DNA of 51,324 nt from an uncultured bacterium (lineage in GTDB: Bacteria > Bacillota_I > Bacilli_A > Erysipelotrichales > Erysipelotrichaceae): assembly GCA_903847945.1 (NCBI GenBank), contig CAINEY010000012.1:1-51324 (forward strand), in the 5' to 3' direction. How positions within the stretch are numbered: position 1 is the first letter of the stretch; each line of letters begins with the position of its first letter. Below, piece by piece: positions 43,751 to 51,324 of the stretch. A program made the translations under genes and the position numbers. The notes below the pieces were generated by a model, which did no database searches, was not told the DNA's origin, and saw nothing but the letters and a program-made list of their open reading frames with translations.

Positions 43751-45805
43751 ATGATCACCAGAGACGAATTCATCGCGCGACTCAAAGCGCAACACAAACC
43801 CAAAACCCATGAAGAATGGGTCGAGGAACTCCACCTCCACAGCGACAGCGACTTGCGGTCCTTTTTGGCCATGGTCAAACGCTTGATGGATGCCGGAGAA
43901 ATCACCTTAACGAAGAAGAACCGCCTCATCCTGGCTGTAGATGCCGGATGGGTGGTTGGACCCTTATCCGTTCATCCCAAGGGCTACGGTTTTGTGGATA
44001 CGGCGGATCAACACATTTATATCCCAACCGATCAGATTGGTTTAGCCATGAATGGGGATGAAATCGCCGTCAGTGTCACCCAACACCCCGATGGCTTATC
44101 CAGTGGACGCATCGAACGCATCGTCACCCGCAAGACCACCCGATTAACCGTGGTCGTCCACGATCGACGCTTATGGCCCACCGACCGTCGCCTTCAAGCG
44201 CGACTGGTGTTGGAGAAGCCGATGGCGCTCGGGGAAGGACAATTGTGGTTGGCGGAAATTGTCACCTATGGTGATCCGCTCGTCGTCAAATTAGCGGAAT
44301 CATTGGGTCATGAGAATGATCCGGGAGCTGACATCCTGACGATCCTGCACAATCACCAAATCCCGATGACCTTCGGTCCGGCAGTCGCGGAAGAAGTCCA
44401 TCGTTTTCCGGATACCCCATCGGACAGCGATATGGAAAGTCGTATCGATTATCGCGATCAGTTAGTCGTCACCATCGACGGTGAAGACGCCAAAGACTTT
44501 GATGATGCGATCCATTTGGGATTTGAAAACAATCAAACTGTTCTGTATGTGCACATCGCCGATGTCGCCCATTACGTTCAACCTAACACCGCCATCGATG
44601 CGGAAGCCCAGCATCGCACGACCTCCGTTTACGTGGTCGATCGTGTGGTTCCGATGTTGCCGTTTGAACTCTCCAACGGGCTCTGTTCGCTCATGGAAGG
44701 CCAGGATCGGTTGACCTTGACCTGCAAGATGGTGATGAATGAGAATGGGGAAGTCACCGATTACGCCATTCATCCTTCCGTCATTCGTTCTCATAAACGC
44801 TTGACCTACACCCTCGTCAATCAACTCATCCACGGAAAACCGGTGGATCTGGACCCGTCACTTCAAACCGAACTCTTGAAGATGCATGATTTGGCGAAAC
44901 GCATCCGACAACGTCGTGAAGCTGATGGAGCCATCAACTTCGATACCACCGAATCCAAGTTTACGGTCAGTGCTCAAGGCAAGGTCCTCAACATCGCTCC
45001 CCGCATCAGCGATGAGGCGGAAAAGCTCATCGAAGATTTCATGGTGTGTGCCAATGAAACCGTCGCTAAACATTGCCGTTATCTCGATATCCCCATCCTT
45101 TACCGGGTCCACGACGCCCCATCCAAGACGCGCCTGACGGAGTTTGAAAACGCCATGGTCGTATTCGGCGTGAAAATCAAAGGGGCCATCAAATCCCCGA
45201 GTGTGATCCAAAACGTCTTGGCCAAGTTTGAAGGCCATGACGAGTACCCGGTCATCAACGAACTCTTATTGCGCAGTATGGCCAAAGCCATTTACGATCC
45301 GCGTCCTTTAGGACATTATGGATTAGCGTTGGAGAACTACTGTCACTTTACATCGCCCATCCGGCGTTATCCGGATCTCATCGTCCATCGCATGTTGCAT
45401 CGCTATGCCTTTGCATCTCCGGAAGCCTCACGCAGTGCGGATGAAGTGTGGGTGGATGCGATGGCTCGGCAGTGCTCACTGGGTGAACAACGCGCCGTCG
45501 AAGCCGAACGGGATACAGAGTCCATGAAGGAAGCCGAATACATGGAACAGCACATTGGGGATGTCTTCGAAGGCATCATCAGCGGTGTCACCAAGTTTGG
45601 GTTCTTCGTACGCTTGTCCAACACCGTGGAAGGCTTGGTGCACATCCGTAACTTGGATGGGTACTACGTCTTCGATCCGTCGCGCTTGGCCTTGCGCAGC
45701 GGAACCAAGCAGTATCGCCTCTCTCAAAAAGTGAAAGTCAAAGTCATGGATGCCGACAAAGCCAATGCTACGATCGACTTCCATGTGGTAGAATCAAAAC
45801 GGTAA
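43751..45805 (+). CDS. rnr: Ribonuclease R
   Basis: Processive 3'-5' exoribonuclease that degrades structured RNA and works with the tmRNA system. An N-terminal helix-turn-helix-like region and cold-shock domains (about residues 1-210) precede the RNB domain, with metal ligands in DGEDAKDFDDA (243-253). An S1 domain (about 605-680) ends the protein. Length is 684 residues from ATG 43751. An ATG at 43694 inside secG would add 19 residues and is unlikely. No Shine-Dalgarno is visible because the hairpin tail touches the start; translation may be by re-initiation from secG, whose stop is 25 bases upstream. Confidence 0.95.
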   Translation: MITRDEFIARLKAQHKPKTHEEWVEELHLHSDSDLRSFLAMVKRLMDAGEITLTKKNRLILAVDAGWVVGPLSVHPKGYGFVDTADQHIYIPTDQIGLAMNGDEIAVSVTQHPDGLSSGRIERIVTRKTTRLTVVVHDRRLWPTDRRLQARLVLEKPMALGEGQLWLAEIVTYGDPLVVKLAESLGHENDPGADILTILHNHQIPMTFGPAVAEEVHRFPDTPSDSDMESRIDYRDQLVVTIDGEDAKDFDDAIHLGFENNQTVLYVHIADVAHYVQPNTAIDAEAQHRTTSVYVVDRVVPMLPFELSNGLCSLMEGQDRLTLTCKMVMNENGEVTDYAIHPSVIRSHKRLTYTLVNQLIHGKPVDLDPSLQTELLKMHDLAKRIRQRREADGAINFDTTESKFTVSAQGKVLNIAPRISDEAEKLIEDFMVCANETVAKHCRYLDIPILYRVHDAPSKTRLTEFENAMVVFGVKIKGAIKSPSVIQNVLAKFEGHDEYPVINELLLRSMAKAIYDPRPLGHYGLALENYCHFTSPIRRYPDLIVHRMLHRYAFASPEASRSADEVWVDAMARQCSLGEQRAVEAERDTESMKEAEYMEQHIGDVFEGIISGVTKFGFFVRLSNTVEGLVHIRNLDGYYVFDPSRLALRSGTKQYRLSQKVKVKVMDADKANATIDFHVVESKR

Positions 45806-45808
45806 CTT

Positions 45809-46261
45809 ATGGGCATTAAATCGATCGCAGAAAACCGACGGGCCTATCACGAGTATTTTATCCTGGAGAAGTATGACGCCGGGATGGTCTTGATGGGTAC
45901 CGAAATCAAATCGATCCGCAAAGGTGCGGTTCAGTTTAAAGACGCCTATGTGAGTTTTCAAGGCGGCGAAGCCATCCTCAAAGAGATGTACATCGCCCCT
46001 TACGAAGAAGGCAATCGCTTCAACCATGAAGAAACGCGGGAACGGAAGCTGCTCCTGCATCGTTCCGAGATCCAGAAGTTGGAAAAGAAAGTGAAGCTCA
46101 AAGGCTTCACAATCGTTCCCTTGACCCTCTACCTTAAAGACGGACGAGCCAAGCTCGAAATCGGCTTAGCCAAAGGGAAAGAACTCCACGATAAGCGTGA
46201 GACCGACAAAGAACGCACGGCTCAACGCGAAATCGAAAAGGCCAAAAAACAACACCGGTGA
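45809..46261 (+). CDS. smpB: SsrA-binding protein
   Basis: Carries tmRNA to stalled ribosomes. The family pattern is complete: ENRRAYHEYFILEKYDAG near the start, GTEIKSIRKG, and a basic C-terminal tail (about 128-150). The 150-residue length is normal. It starts three bases after rnr, with no clear Shine-Dalgarno of its own. No ssrA gene is seen in the short gap that follows. Confidence 0.97.
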   Translation: MGIKSIAENRRAYHEYFILEKYDAGMVLMGTEIKSIRKGAVQFKDAYVSFQGGEAILKEMYIAPYEEGNRFNHEETRERKLLLHRSEIQKLEKKVKLKGFTIVPLTLYLKDGRAKLEIGLAKGKELHDKRETDKERTAQREIEKAKKQHR

Positions 46262-46276
46262 GTGGAGCGTCCACTC
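46260..46276 (+). repeat. Small hairpin at the smpB stop
   Basis: GAGTGGA (46260-46266) and TCCACTC (46270-46276) with a GCG loop, starting at the smpB stop. It lies just before the long terminator palindrome, so smpB ends in two hairpins in series. Confidence 0.6.
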
Positions 46277-46282
46277 CAATAA

Positions 46283-46318
46283 AAAAGAAGACCCTTGGAT
46301 ATCCAAGGGTCTTCTTTT
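46283..46318. terminator. Bidirectional terminator between smpB and the DUF2207 gene
   Basis: A perfect palindrome of 18 bases per arm centred at 46300/46301, with A-rich left and T-rich right ends. It separates convergent genes and can act both ways. Confidence 0.9.
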
Positions 46319-46321
46319 GTC

Positions 46322-48223
46322 TTACCAGCGACCGCCGCCACCGCCGCCGAATCCGCCACCGGAGAATCCGCCGCCACCGCCAAATCCGCCACCCGCTCTT
46401 CCGCGGGATTGCGGAACGCTGGTCATGGAGGAACTGAAGGTATTCATGGCACGGTTGAAGTGATTCATCCAGAGGAAGGTGTTCATGCGGGAAGGTCCCA
46501 CATACCACGACGGGTTTTCCATCGCGATCGATTCAAACTTCTTACTCCAGACATCTGTCACATTGAGGACATAAGCATACGGAAGGATCTTGTAGAAGTA
46601 CTGCGGGTCATCATGAACCAAGGCTTCCAGGCGACCTTTCTCGGCCGTTTCGATGAAGTTCTTCAAGCCCAGGATCTTACCCAAGTACGAGACCCCCAGT
46701 TCCGTGCGTTTATCCATCACGGAAACCAAGGCAATGTTGAAGACGGTCAAGGCGAAGGTAATGCCCAAGACGATGAGGCTCCACCCCGACATCGAGGCAA
46801 AGTTCAGGATCATCACCAAGGCATAGATCAGCGCGTACATGACACTGATGGCTCCGGCACCTAAAACGGCACCGATGCGGGCAGCCGGGGTCAGTGATGG
46901 CCAACGTTTCACGGTGATGGACCAGACCACCACCAAGACCGTTCCGAAGATGGCACTGAAGAGACCAGCCATGAGGGCCAACTCTTCACGATAGGTTCCC
47001 ACATACACCGCCGAAGCCAATACCAAGCCCGCCGGAATCATCGTGACGATCCCAAAGAGGACTTTGAGGACACTGGCTTTCTTGGAGAAGATCTCGCGTT
47101 GCGGATTACCGTTGAAGTAACGGGCAATATCCATCTTTGCGTTGGCGATGCTTTGGTAGAAGGTGCGTTCGAGGTCTTTGTTGGTGACCGAATCGCGTCC
47201 GCGGAAGAGGTCCGCAAACAGGGTCTTCTCGGCGCGGATCTCGGATTCCGCCATGTCTTTCAGTTTCGTCAGGGTAAAGTTTTTGGTGTTGTTGGGATCT
47301 TCGCTGATGGTCAGATACCCTTTGTTGGCCCATTCGATGATCAGGGAGACCACGTCTTTGGTTTCCACGGTCCCATCATAGATGTACCCGGCCATGGAAG
47401 AACTGAGTCCAGGAATCGGGTTGAATTCGACCGTAATGACCGGTTTGTCATCTTTCCCAAACTTCAGGTAGGCCAGATACAACAGCACACTGAAAGCCGC
47501 CAGAACGCCTAAGGCGATCCCGGAGTAATCCGTAGGCGGAATAAACGTAAAGTAATCTCCGGTCTTCGAAACCGGCGCATAGATCGTGATGGCTTCGTAT
47601 TCACCCAGGTTAGTGTGAGTCATCGTCAGTGTGTTCCCATCGATCGTGAATGTGGTGATGGGCGTCGTTGAACCGTACGATCCGGTCGTAATGTCGGGTT
47701 CAAAGGGCCATCCGTTGGGCAGGGTTACTTTGACGTTGACCTGTTCCATCGGGAAATCCCAGCCTTCCCCGATCACATCCATGTAAAAGGCTTGAAGTCC
47801 ACCCAGATCCAAATCCCGGAGTTGAATGGAGTAACTGTATTCGTAGATCTGTTGTCCCTCGAGGAACGTGCCTTCCGTTCCGATGCGAACCAGGACGTTA
47901 TCATAGTCATCGGTTTCGGTGATGTATTCACGATCCTTGACCTGAATGTTGCGGACCGGGAAGTAATACTGACGACGGATGTTTTCCCCGTCGATGGTCC
48001 AGGTCACATCGTAGGATTGCGGAATATACGCGTAAATGCCTTGGGCCGGTTGACCAAAGGTGATCCAAATCTTGGTGTCCACGTCGATCTTGCCGTTCTC
48101 ATCCACCACCATGGTGACATCCATCCGATTGATGACATCCCCATAGGCATTGGCTGAAACCGGGGTAAGGCGCAGACTCAATCCGACAGCTAATAAGCTG
48201 ATAATCAGAAGTAGTTTTTTCAT
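46322..48223 (-). CDS. DUF2207 membrane protein with glycine-rich tail
   Basis: Membrane protein of 633 residues; function unknown. A signal peptide (about 1-26) precedes an extracellular beta-rich region (about 27-230), then a membrane segment (about 236-256), a cytosolic region and three or four more segments (about 395-500). The C-terminal 28 residues are almost only Gly with Phe and a final Arg-Trp, a usual feature of DUF2207/TPM-like proteins. Encoded directly after lemA, a pairing common in bacteria. The ATG lies five bases beyond the T run of a hairpin and no Shine-Dalgarno is seen. Confidence 0.88.
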   Translation of the reverse strand: MKKLLLIISLLAVGLSLRLTPVSANAYGDVINRMDVTMVVDENGKIDVDTKIWITFGQPAQGIYAYIPQSYDVTWTIDGENIRRQYYFPVRNIQVKDREYITETDDYDNVLVRIGTEGTFLEGQQIYEYSYSIQLRDLDLGGLQAFYMDVIGEGWDFPMEQVNVKVTLPNGWPFEPDITTGSYGSTTPITTFTIDGNTLTMTHTNLGEYEAITIYAPVSKTGDYFTFIPPTDYSGIALGVLAAFSVLLYLAYLKFGKDDKPVITVEFNPIPGLSSSMAGYIYDGTVETKDVVSLIIEWANKGYLTISEDPNNTKNFTLTKLKDMAESEIRAEKTLFADLFRGRDSVTNKDLERTFYQSIANAKMDIARYFNGNPQREIFSKKASVLKVLFGIVTMIPAGLVLASAVYVGTYREELALMAGLFSAIFGTVLVVVWSITVKRWPSLTPAARIGAVLGAGAISVMYALIYALVMILNFASMSGWSLIVLGITFALTVFNIALVSVMDKRTELGVSYLGKILGLKNFIETAEKGRLEALVHDDPQYFYKILPYAYVLNVTDVWSKKFESIAMENPSWYVGPSRMNTFLWMNHFNRAMNTFSSSMTSVPQSRGRAGGGFGGGGGFSGGGFGGGGGGRW

Positions 48224-48228
48224 GTGAT

Positions 48229-48252
48229 AAAAAAGGGAGTTGCTCCCTTTTT
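48229..48252 (-). terminator. Terminator-like hairpin between lemA and the DUF2207 gene
   Basis: On the minus strand AAAAAGGGAG pairs with CTCCCTTTTT around a 3-base loop, continued by another T. It overlaps the lemA stop and ends five bases before the next start codon. Confidence 0.75.
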
Positions 48253-48808
48253 AGAATTGAACTTTGACGTTTTGGCGTTCGGTCGCTTCTTCAACTTCAA
48301 ACAAGGGTTTGCGGGAGAATTTGAAGAGGCCAGCCAGGATGTTGGTCGGGAAGACCTCGATCGCGGTGTTGAACTGACGCACGGTGCCGTTGTAGTATTT
48401 GCGGGCATTCGCAATGTCTTCTTCCAACACTTTCAATTGACCTTGAAGGTCCATGAAGTTCGTGTTGGCTTTGAGATCCGGATAGGCTTCGGCTAAGGCA
48501 AACAGACGACCCAAGGTTCCGGCCAAGCCTTTTTCGGCTTCAATCTTCTGTTCCGGAGTTCCGGCACTGACGGCGTGATTACGGGCGGCAATGACGGCTT
48601 CCAAGGTTTCCCGTTCGTGCTTGGCATACCCTTTGACGGTTTCCACCAAGTTGGGGATCAAATCATAACGTTTCTTAAGATACACATCCATCGTCGAGAA
48701 GGCTTCTTCGACTTTGTTGCGTTGGGTAATCAGGCCATTGTAGGCGCCGATCGCCCAGAAGGCAACGACGGCAACGAGTGCTAATAGACCAAGTCCAATG
48801 AAATCCAT
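48251..48808 (-). CDS. lemA: LemA family protein
   Basis: Membrane-anchored protein of 185 residues with an N-terminal helix (about 4-22) and a long helical domain. The pattern YNGLITQRNKVEEAFSTMDV and RYDLIPNLVETVKGYA is characteristic. Function is unknown; it often pairs with DUF2207 or TPM-domain membrane proteins, as here. The Shine-Dalgarno AAGGAGG is perfect, in contrast with the following gene. A -10 box lies 32 bases upstream. Confidence 0.93.
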   Translation of the reverse strand: MDFIGLGLLALVAVVAFWAIGAYNGLITQRNKVEEAFSTMDVYLKKRYDLIPNLVETVKGYAKHERETLEAVIAARNHAVSAGTPEQKIEAEKGLAGTLGRLFALAEAYPDLKANTNFMDLQGQLKVLEEDIANARKYYNGTVRQFNTAIEVFPTNILAGLFKFSRKPLFEVEEATERQNVKVQF

Positions 48809-48840
48809 AGGTCCTCCTTAAGGGGTTAATCCACAAACCC

Positions 48841-48846
48841 ATTATA
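48841..48846 (-). promoter_or_regulatory. -10 box before lemA
   Basis: TATAAT on the minus strand, 32 bases before the lemA start. No convincing -35 is seen, so confidence is moderate. Confidence 0.5.
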
Positions 48847-48873
48847 CGACTTTTCAATCAAATTACACGTTAT

Positions 48874-50388
48874 TTACAGGGTAATCGTAATGTTGGAACG
48901 ATGAGCCGGCGTCAGCTGCGGATGGGCCTGGAAATACGCAATCAGTAACTCGACGAAGTCCGTGTTGATCTCCGCGACCGTTTCACTCTCCGCAATCATC
49001 GCAAAGTTTCCACCACCGGCAGCCCGGTAATTGTTGATGACCAGGGTGAATACCTCTTCGTCTTCAACCGGATGATCTTGAACAGTTAAGACGGTGACGC
49101 GTTGTCCCACCGGGTTCGAAATGGTAAGCGTATAATCAATCCCATCGACCATGTCGTAATTGAAGTGCTGCGGTTTGGGATCATCAAAGGCTGGATTGAC
49201 CGCCAGTTGTCCATCTTTTACGGTGAAGTATTCAGCACACTGTTCCAGGTACGCTTTCAACGTCTTCCCGGTGATGCGTTTGACCACCAAGGTGTTGGGA
49301 TAAATGTAGGTACTGACGATATCGCGGGTGGTGACCTGCGGATTGAATCCGACCGGTTCATTGAAGAGCGATGTTCCAGATAATTGAGCGCCTGTCAATT
49401 CGCGTTGGATGTCGTTGATGAAACTGATGAGGGGATGCTTATGAACGCGGGCATCAAACTTATCCCGAATGCGATAGTCGTGTCCGTAGAGGCGACCTAC
49501 GGGTTGATCCAACCAGGTCTGTGTGCGATCTTCCCAAGGTTTCACCACCTCAGCCAAACAGGGATCCGGTTCATAATCCCCGAGCTTAACGAGCTTAACG
49601 TCATTGACCTTAGACCCCTCCAGCGTAATCTGCGCATACTCCAGCGCATTGAATGCCGTTTGAGTGACTACTGTGCTTCCGATGCGGGTGGCGATGGAAC
49701 GGTGTTGGTGTCCCGTAATGAGCACGTCGATGCCTGGGATTTGAGTTAACGCATAACCATCGTTTTCACCTGTTAATGGTTCTGTCGGTTCTCCGGTGAT
49801 TGGATCGCGTTCCAAGCCCCCGTGATAAGCAACCACCACCAGATCGGCTTTGGATCGCCACTGTTTAACTTCAGACTTAACCACCTCGATGGGATCCAAG
49901 AAGGTGATCCCTTCCAAGTGTTGTGGTTTCTCCCAATGCGGGATGTAGTCGGTAACGACCCCGATCAAGGCGATGCGGGTTCCGTCCTTCGTATGATGCA
50001 AGACACTTTGTCCTAAGGGGTGTCCATTCAACAGAACATTGGAGGTGAGGACTTTGGCATTGAGATCGCTTAAAAACTGTTTTAAGATCGGCAATCCATA
50101 ATTGAAATCATGATTGCCCAGGTTGAAGTAATCGATACCGATCGTGTTCATCACTTGCGCCAAAAGATGCGGAGAGAGGTGCTTTTGATGGAAGTAGGTG
50201 AGTAACGGAGAGCCCTGCAGAATGTCCCCGTTATCTAGGGTAATGACCTCGCCACTAGCCCGTCGTTGGCTTAATGCCGTAACGTAGCGGGATAGGCCAT
50301 AAGGCTTGATTTGACCATCCGCATACGAGCGTTCCAAAACGGTCGCATGCACATCAGAAGTCACACAAAAGGTGGTGGTTGAACTCAT
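48874..50388 (-). CDS. Metallophosphoesterase / 5'-nucleotidase family protein
   Basis: Hydrolyses nucleotide phosphates or cyclic nucleotides with a two-metal centre. Motifs are SDVH (about 10-13), DNGDILQGSP, GNHDFNYG, VAYHGG and TGHQHRS; a C-terminal nucleotidase domain (about 320-490) carries the substrate loop. Length is 504 residues from ATG 50388. Unlike many family members it has no signal peptide or anchor, so it is probably cytosolic. I chose this ATG because a perfect TATAAT ends six bases upstream; upstream in-frame ATG codons at 50412 and 50430 would lie before that promoter. A leaderless transcript is possible. Confidence 0.86.
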   Translation of the reverse strand: MSSTTTFCVTSDVHATVLERSYADGQIKPYGLSRYVTALSQRRASGEVITLDNGDILQGSPLLTYFHQKHLSPHLLAQVMNTIGIDYFNLGNHDFNYGLPILKQFLSDLNAKVLTSNVLLNGHPLGQSVLHHTKDGTRIALIGVVTDYIPHWEKPQHLEGITFLDPIEVVKSEVKQWRSKADLVVVAYHGGLERDPITGEPTEPLTGENDGYALTQIPGIDVLITGHQHRSIATRIGSTVVTQTAFNALEYAQITLEGSKVNDVKLVKLGDYEPDPCLAEVVKPWEDRTQTWLDQPVGRLYGHDYRIRDKFDARVHKHPLISFINDIQRELTGAQLSGTSLFNEPVGFNPQVTTRDIVSTYIYPNTLVVKRITGKTLKAYLEQCAEYFTVKDGQLAVNPAFDDPKPQHFNYDMVDGIDYTLTISNPVGQRVTVLTVQDHPVEDEEVFTLVINNYRAAGGGNFAMIAESETVAEINTDFVELLIAYFQAHPQLTPAHRSNITITL

Positions 50389-50394
50389 GCGTCC

Positions 50395-50400
50395 ATTATA
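50395..50400 (-). promoter_or_regulatory. -10 box adjoining the nucleotidase start
   Basis: TATAAT on the minus strand ends six bases before the ATG, so transcription would begin at or next to the start codon. The -35 is weak. Confidence 0.45.
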
Positions 50401-50441
50401 ACAAATAATCATAAAATTCACGGATTGCATGAACGAAACGG

Positions 50442-50496
50442 TTGTATCTGAGTGTTGAGGCGTGTAGAATTAAACTGTAAATGCATCCATTTACAG
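50442..50496 (+). promoter_or_regulatory. Promoter and palindrome before the PhnD-like gene
   Basis: TTGTAT (50442-50447) and TAGAAT (50465-50470) are 17 bp apart. A perfect 9-bp inverted repeat, CTGTAAATG (50475-50483) and CATTTACAG (50488-50496) with a CATC centre, covers the expected transcription start and overlaps the AGGAGG Shine-Dalgarno (50495-50500) at its right end. Confidence 0.55.
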
Positions 50497-50510
50497 GAGG
50501 GAAATCAGTC

Positions 50511-51324
50511 ATGAAATTAGTCAAGATTTTGGCTGGTCTGCTCATCGTCCTCTCCACGCTCACTGCGTGCGGACCCACAACCAAGAAGATCGAAGAATTG
50601 GTCGTCTTGTTTGTTCCGAGTAAAGACCCAGCAACCATCCTCACCGCCGTTGAACCGCTTAAACAGCTGATCATCGACGCCCTGGCCGACCGCGGCTTTG
50701 AAGTCGAAAAAGTCACTATCGAAGTGACCTCCGATTATAACGCCGCCGGGGAAGCCCTGGCTGCGGGAACCGCCCACATCGGGTTCATTCCGGCCAACAC
50801 CTACGTCGCTTACTCTGAAGACGGCGTCCAGGTCATTTTGGCTGCGACCCGTGCCGGTCTCAACAAAGACAGTGAAAATGCCAAGGACTGGAACGATGGT
50901 CTGCCGACCACCGGCGACAGCACCAACCAAGTCACCTACTACCGCTCCATCGCGTTGGCCGGTGTCAGTGAATACGCCCAATCCCTGTTGGCTAAAGTCA
51001 ATGCCGGACAGGCCTTGACCTGGGACGATGTGAACGGTGCCGTGTGGTGCCACTCCTCGACCACTTCCGCTTCCGGATACGTCTATCCGACGATCTGGCT
51101 GTTGGAAAACTTCGACAAACGCATCACCGATTTGACCAACCACTATCAGACGACCTCCGGTTACGGCCAAGCGGCTGCTGACCTGGCGTCGGGTGCTTGC
51201 GACATCGCCGTCGGTTATGCCGACTTCCGTCGTGACTATGAAGCCAAATGGACCACGGACTTCGGTCGTACGAACTCCATCTGGACCGAAACGGGCGTTC
51301 TGTTTGTGACCCCGGGCGTCATGA
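50511..51324 (+). CDS. PhnD-type phosphate/phosphite/phosphonate-binding lipoprotein (partial)
   Basis: Substrate-binding lipoprotein of an ABC importer, cut by the window edge after 271 codons. The signal has lipobox LTAC with Cys20. The PhnD-like fold shows VLFVPSKDP near residue 32, YNAAGEALAAG and HIGFIPANTYVAY (about 85-100), and the SSTTSASGYVYP segment (about 183-194) that lines the ligand pocket. Phosphonate, phosphite and phosphate binding cannot be told apart here. The Shine-Dalgarno is AGGAGG, overlapping a palindrome. Permease and ATPase genes are expected beyond the edge. Confidence 0.88.
   Translation, partial: MKLVKILAGLLIVLSTLTACGPTTKKIEELVVLFVPSKDPATILTAVEPLKQLIIDALADRGFEVEKVTIEVTSDYNAAGEALAAGTAHIGFIPANTYVAYSEDGVQVILAATRAGLNKDSENAKDWNDGLPTTGDSTNQVTYYRSIALAGVSEYAQSLLAKVNAGQALTWDDVNGAVWCHSSTTSASGYVYPTIWLLENFDKRITDLTNHYQTTSGYGQAAADLASGACDIAVGYADFRRDYEAKWTTDFGRTNSIWTETGVLFVTPGVM

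Noticed and set aside
46262-46321. ssrA (tmRNA) gene after smpB
   Set aside because: The gap is only about 60 bases and consists of two hairpins; no tRNA-like end or tag frame can fit.
46322-46420. Tandem G+C-rich repeat near the end of the DUF2207 gene as a separate repeat element
   Set aside because: It is the coding sequence of the glycine-rich tail usual in this family, so it needs no separate explanation.

Overview
The window comes from a Gram-positive-type member of the Bacillota, most likely near Erysipelotrichia or a related deep Firmicutes/Tenericutes lineage. The evidence is strong Shine-Dalgarno sequences before most genes, a class B sortase, many lipobox lipoproteins, the GlgC/GlgD pair, the secG-rnr-smpB order and the pgk-tpiA-eno cluster. 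TGA is used as a stop (ung, cotH-like gene, second MFS gene) and Trp is TGG, so the code is standard and not the Mycoplasma code. G+C looks close to 50% by eye. No rRNA, tRNA, CRISPR array, transposase or phage gene is seen.

Most of the window (about 1-39,350) is one large alpha-glucan island. It opens with phosphoglucomutase, branching enzyme, glycogen phosphorylase, an MFS transporter and pullulanase (73-9,378). A sortase B and a neopullulanase lie on the minus strand (9,379-11,809). A divergent control region with several operator-like palindromes precedes a maltodextrin operon: malF, malG, a DUF1189 protein, the MalE lipoprotein, an alpha-glucosidase, a surface amylase lipoprotein, a short PucR-type regulator, the MsmX/MalK ATPase, another GH13 enzyme and a CotH-kinase lipoprotein (11,948-24,527). 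A lower-G+C islet with two unrecognised lipoproteins follows (24,607-26,197). Then come a minus-strand large GH13 enzyme, a split transketolase, and a diverged MalE paralogue coupled to an MFS transporter. After ung, folC and a FolT-like ECF component comes the ADP-glucose route glgC-glgD-glgA (35,647-39,333). Seven GH13 proteins are present in all.

From 39,360 the content is housekeeping: pgk-tpiA-eno, a minus-strand lipoprotein, secG-rnr-smpB, a DUF2207/LemA pair, a metallophosphoesterase/5'-nucleotidase and the start of a PhnD-type binding lipoprotein cut by the window edge.

The genes form a coherent carbon-storage economy. External glucan is cut by the surface amylase, bound by MalE and imported by MalFG with MsmX. 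It is trimmed inside by neopullulanase, alpha-glucosidase, pullulanase and phosphorylase. Glucose-1-phosphate is then either sent to glycolysis by the mutase or turned to ADP-glucose and glycogen by GlgC/D, GlgA and GlgB. CcpA/LacI-type operator-like sites (about TGTAARCGNTTNCA) sit at glgP, the malF/neopullulanase divergent region, malE, msmX, the MalE paralogue and pgk, which suggests one catabolite or maltose regulon. No LacI-family regulator is encoded here. The points I find most worth a second look are this shared operator set, the sensor-less PucR-type regulator, the CotH lipoprotein coupled to a GH13 gene, the binding-protein/MFS pair, and four genes whose start codons abut terminator-like hairpins with no visible Shine-Dalgarno.
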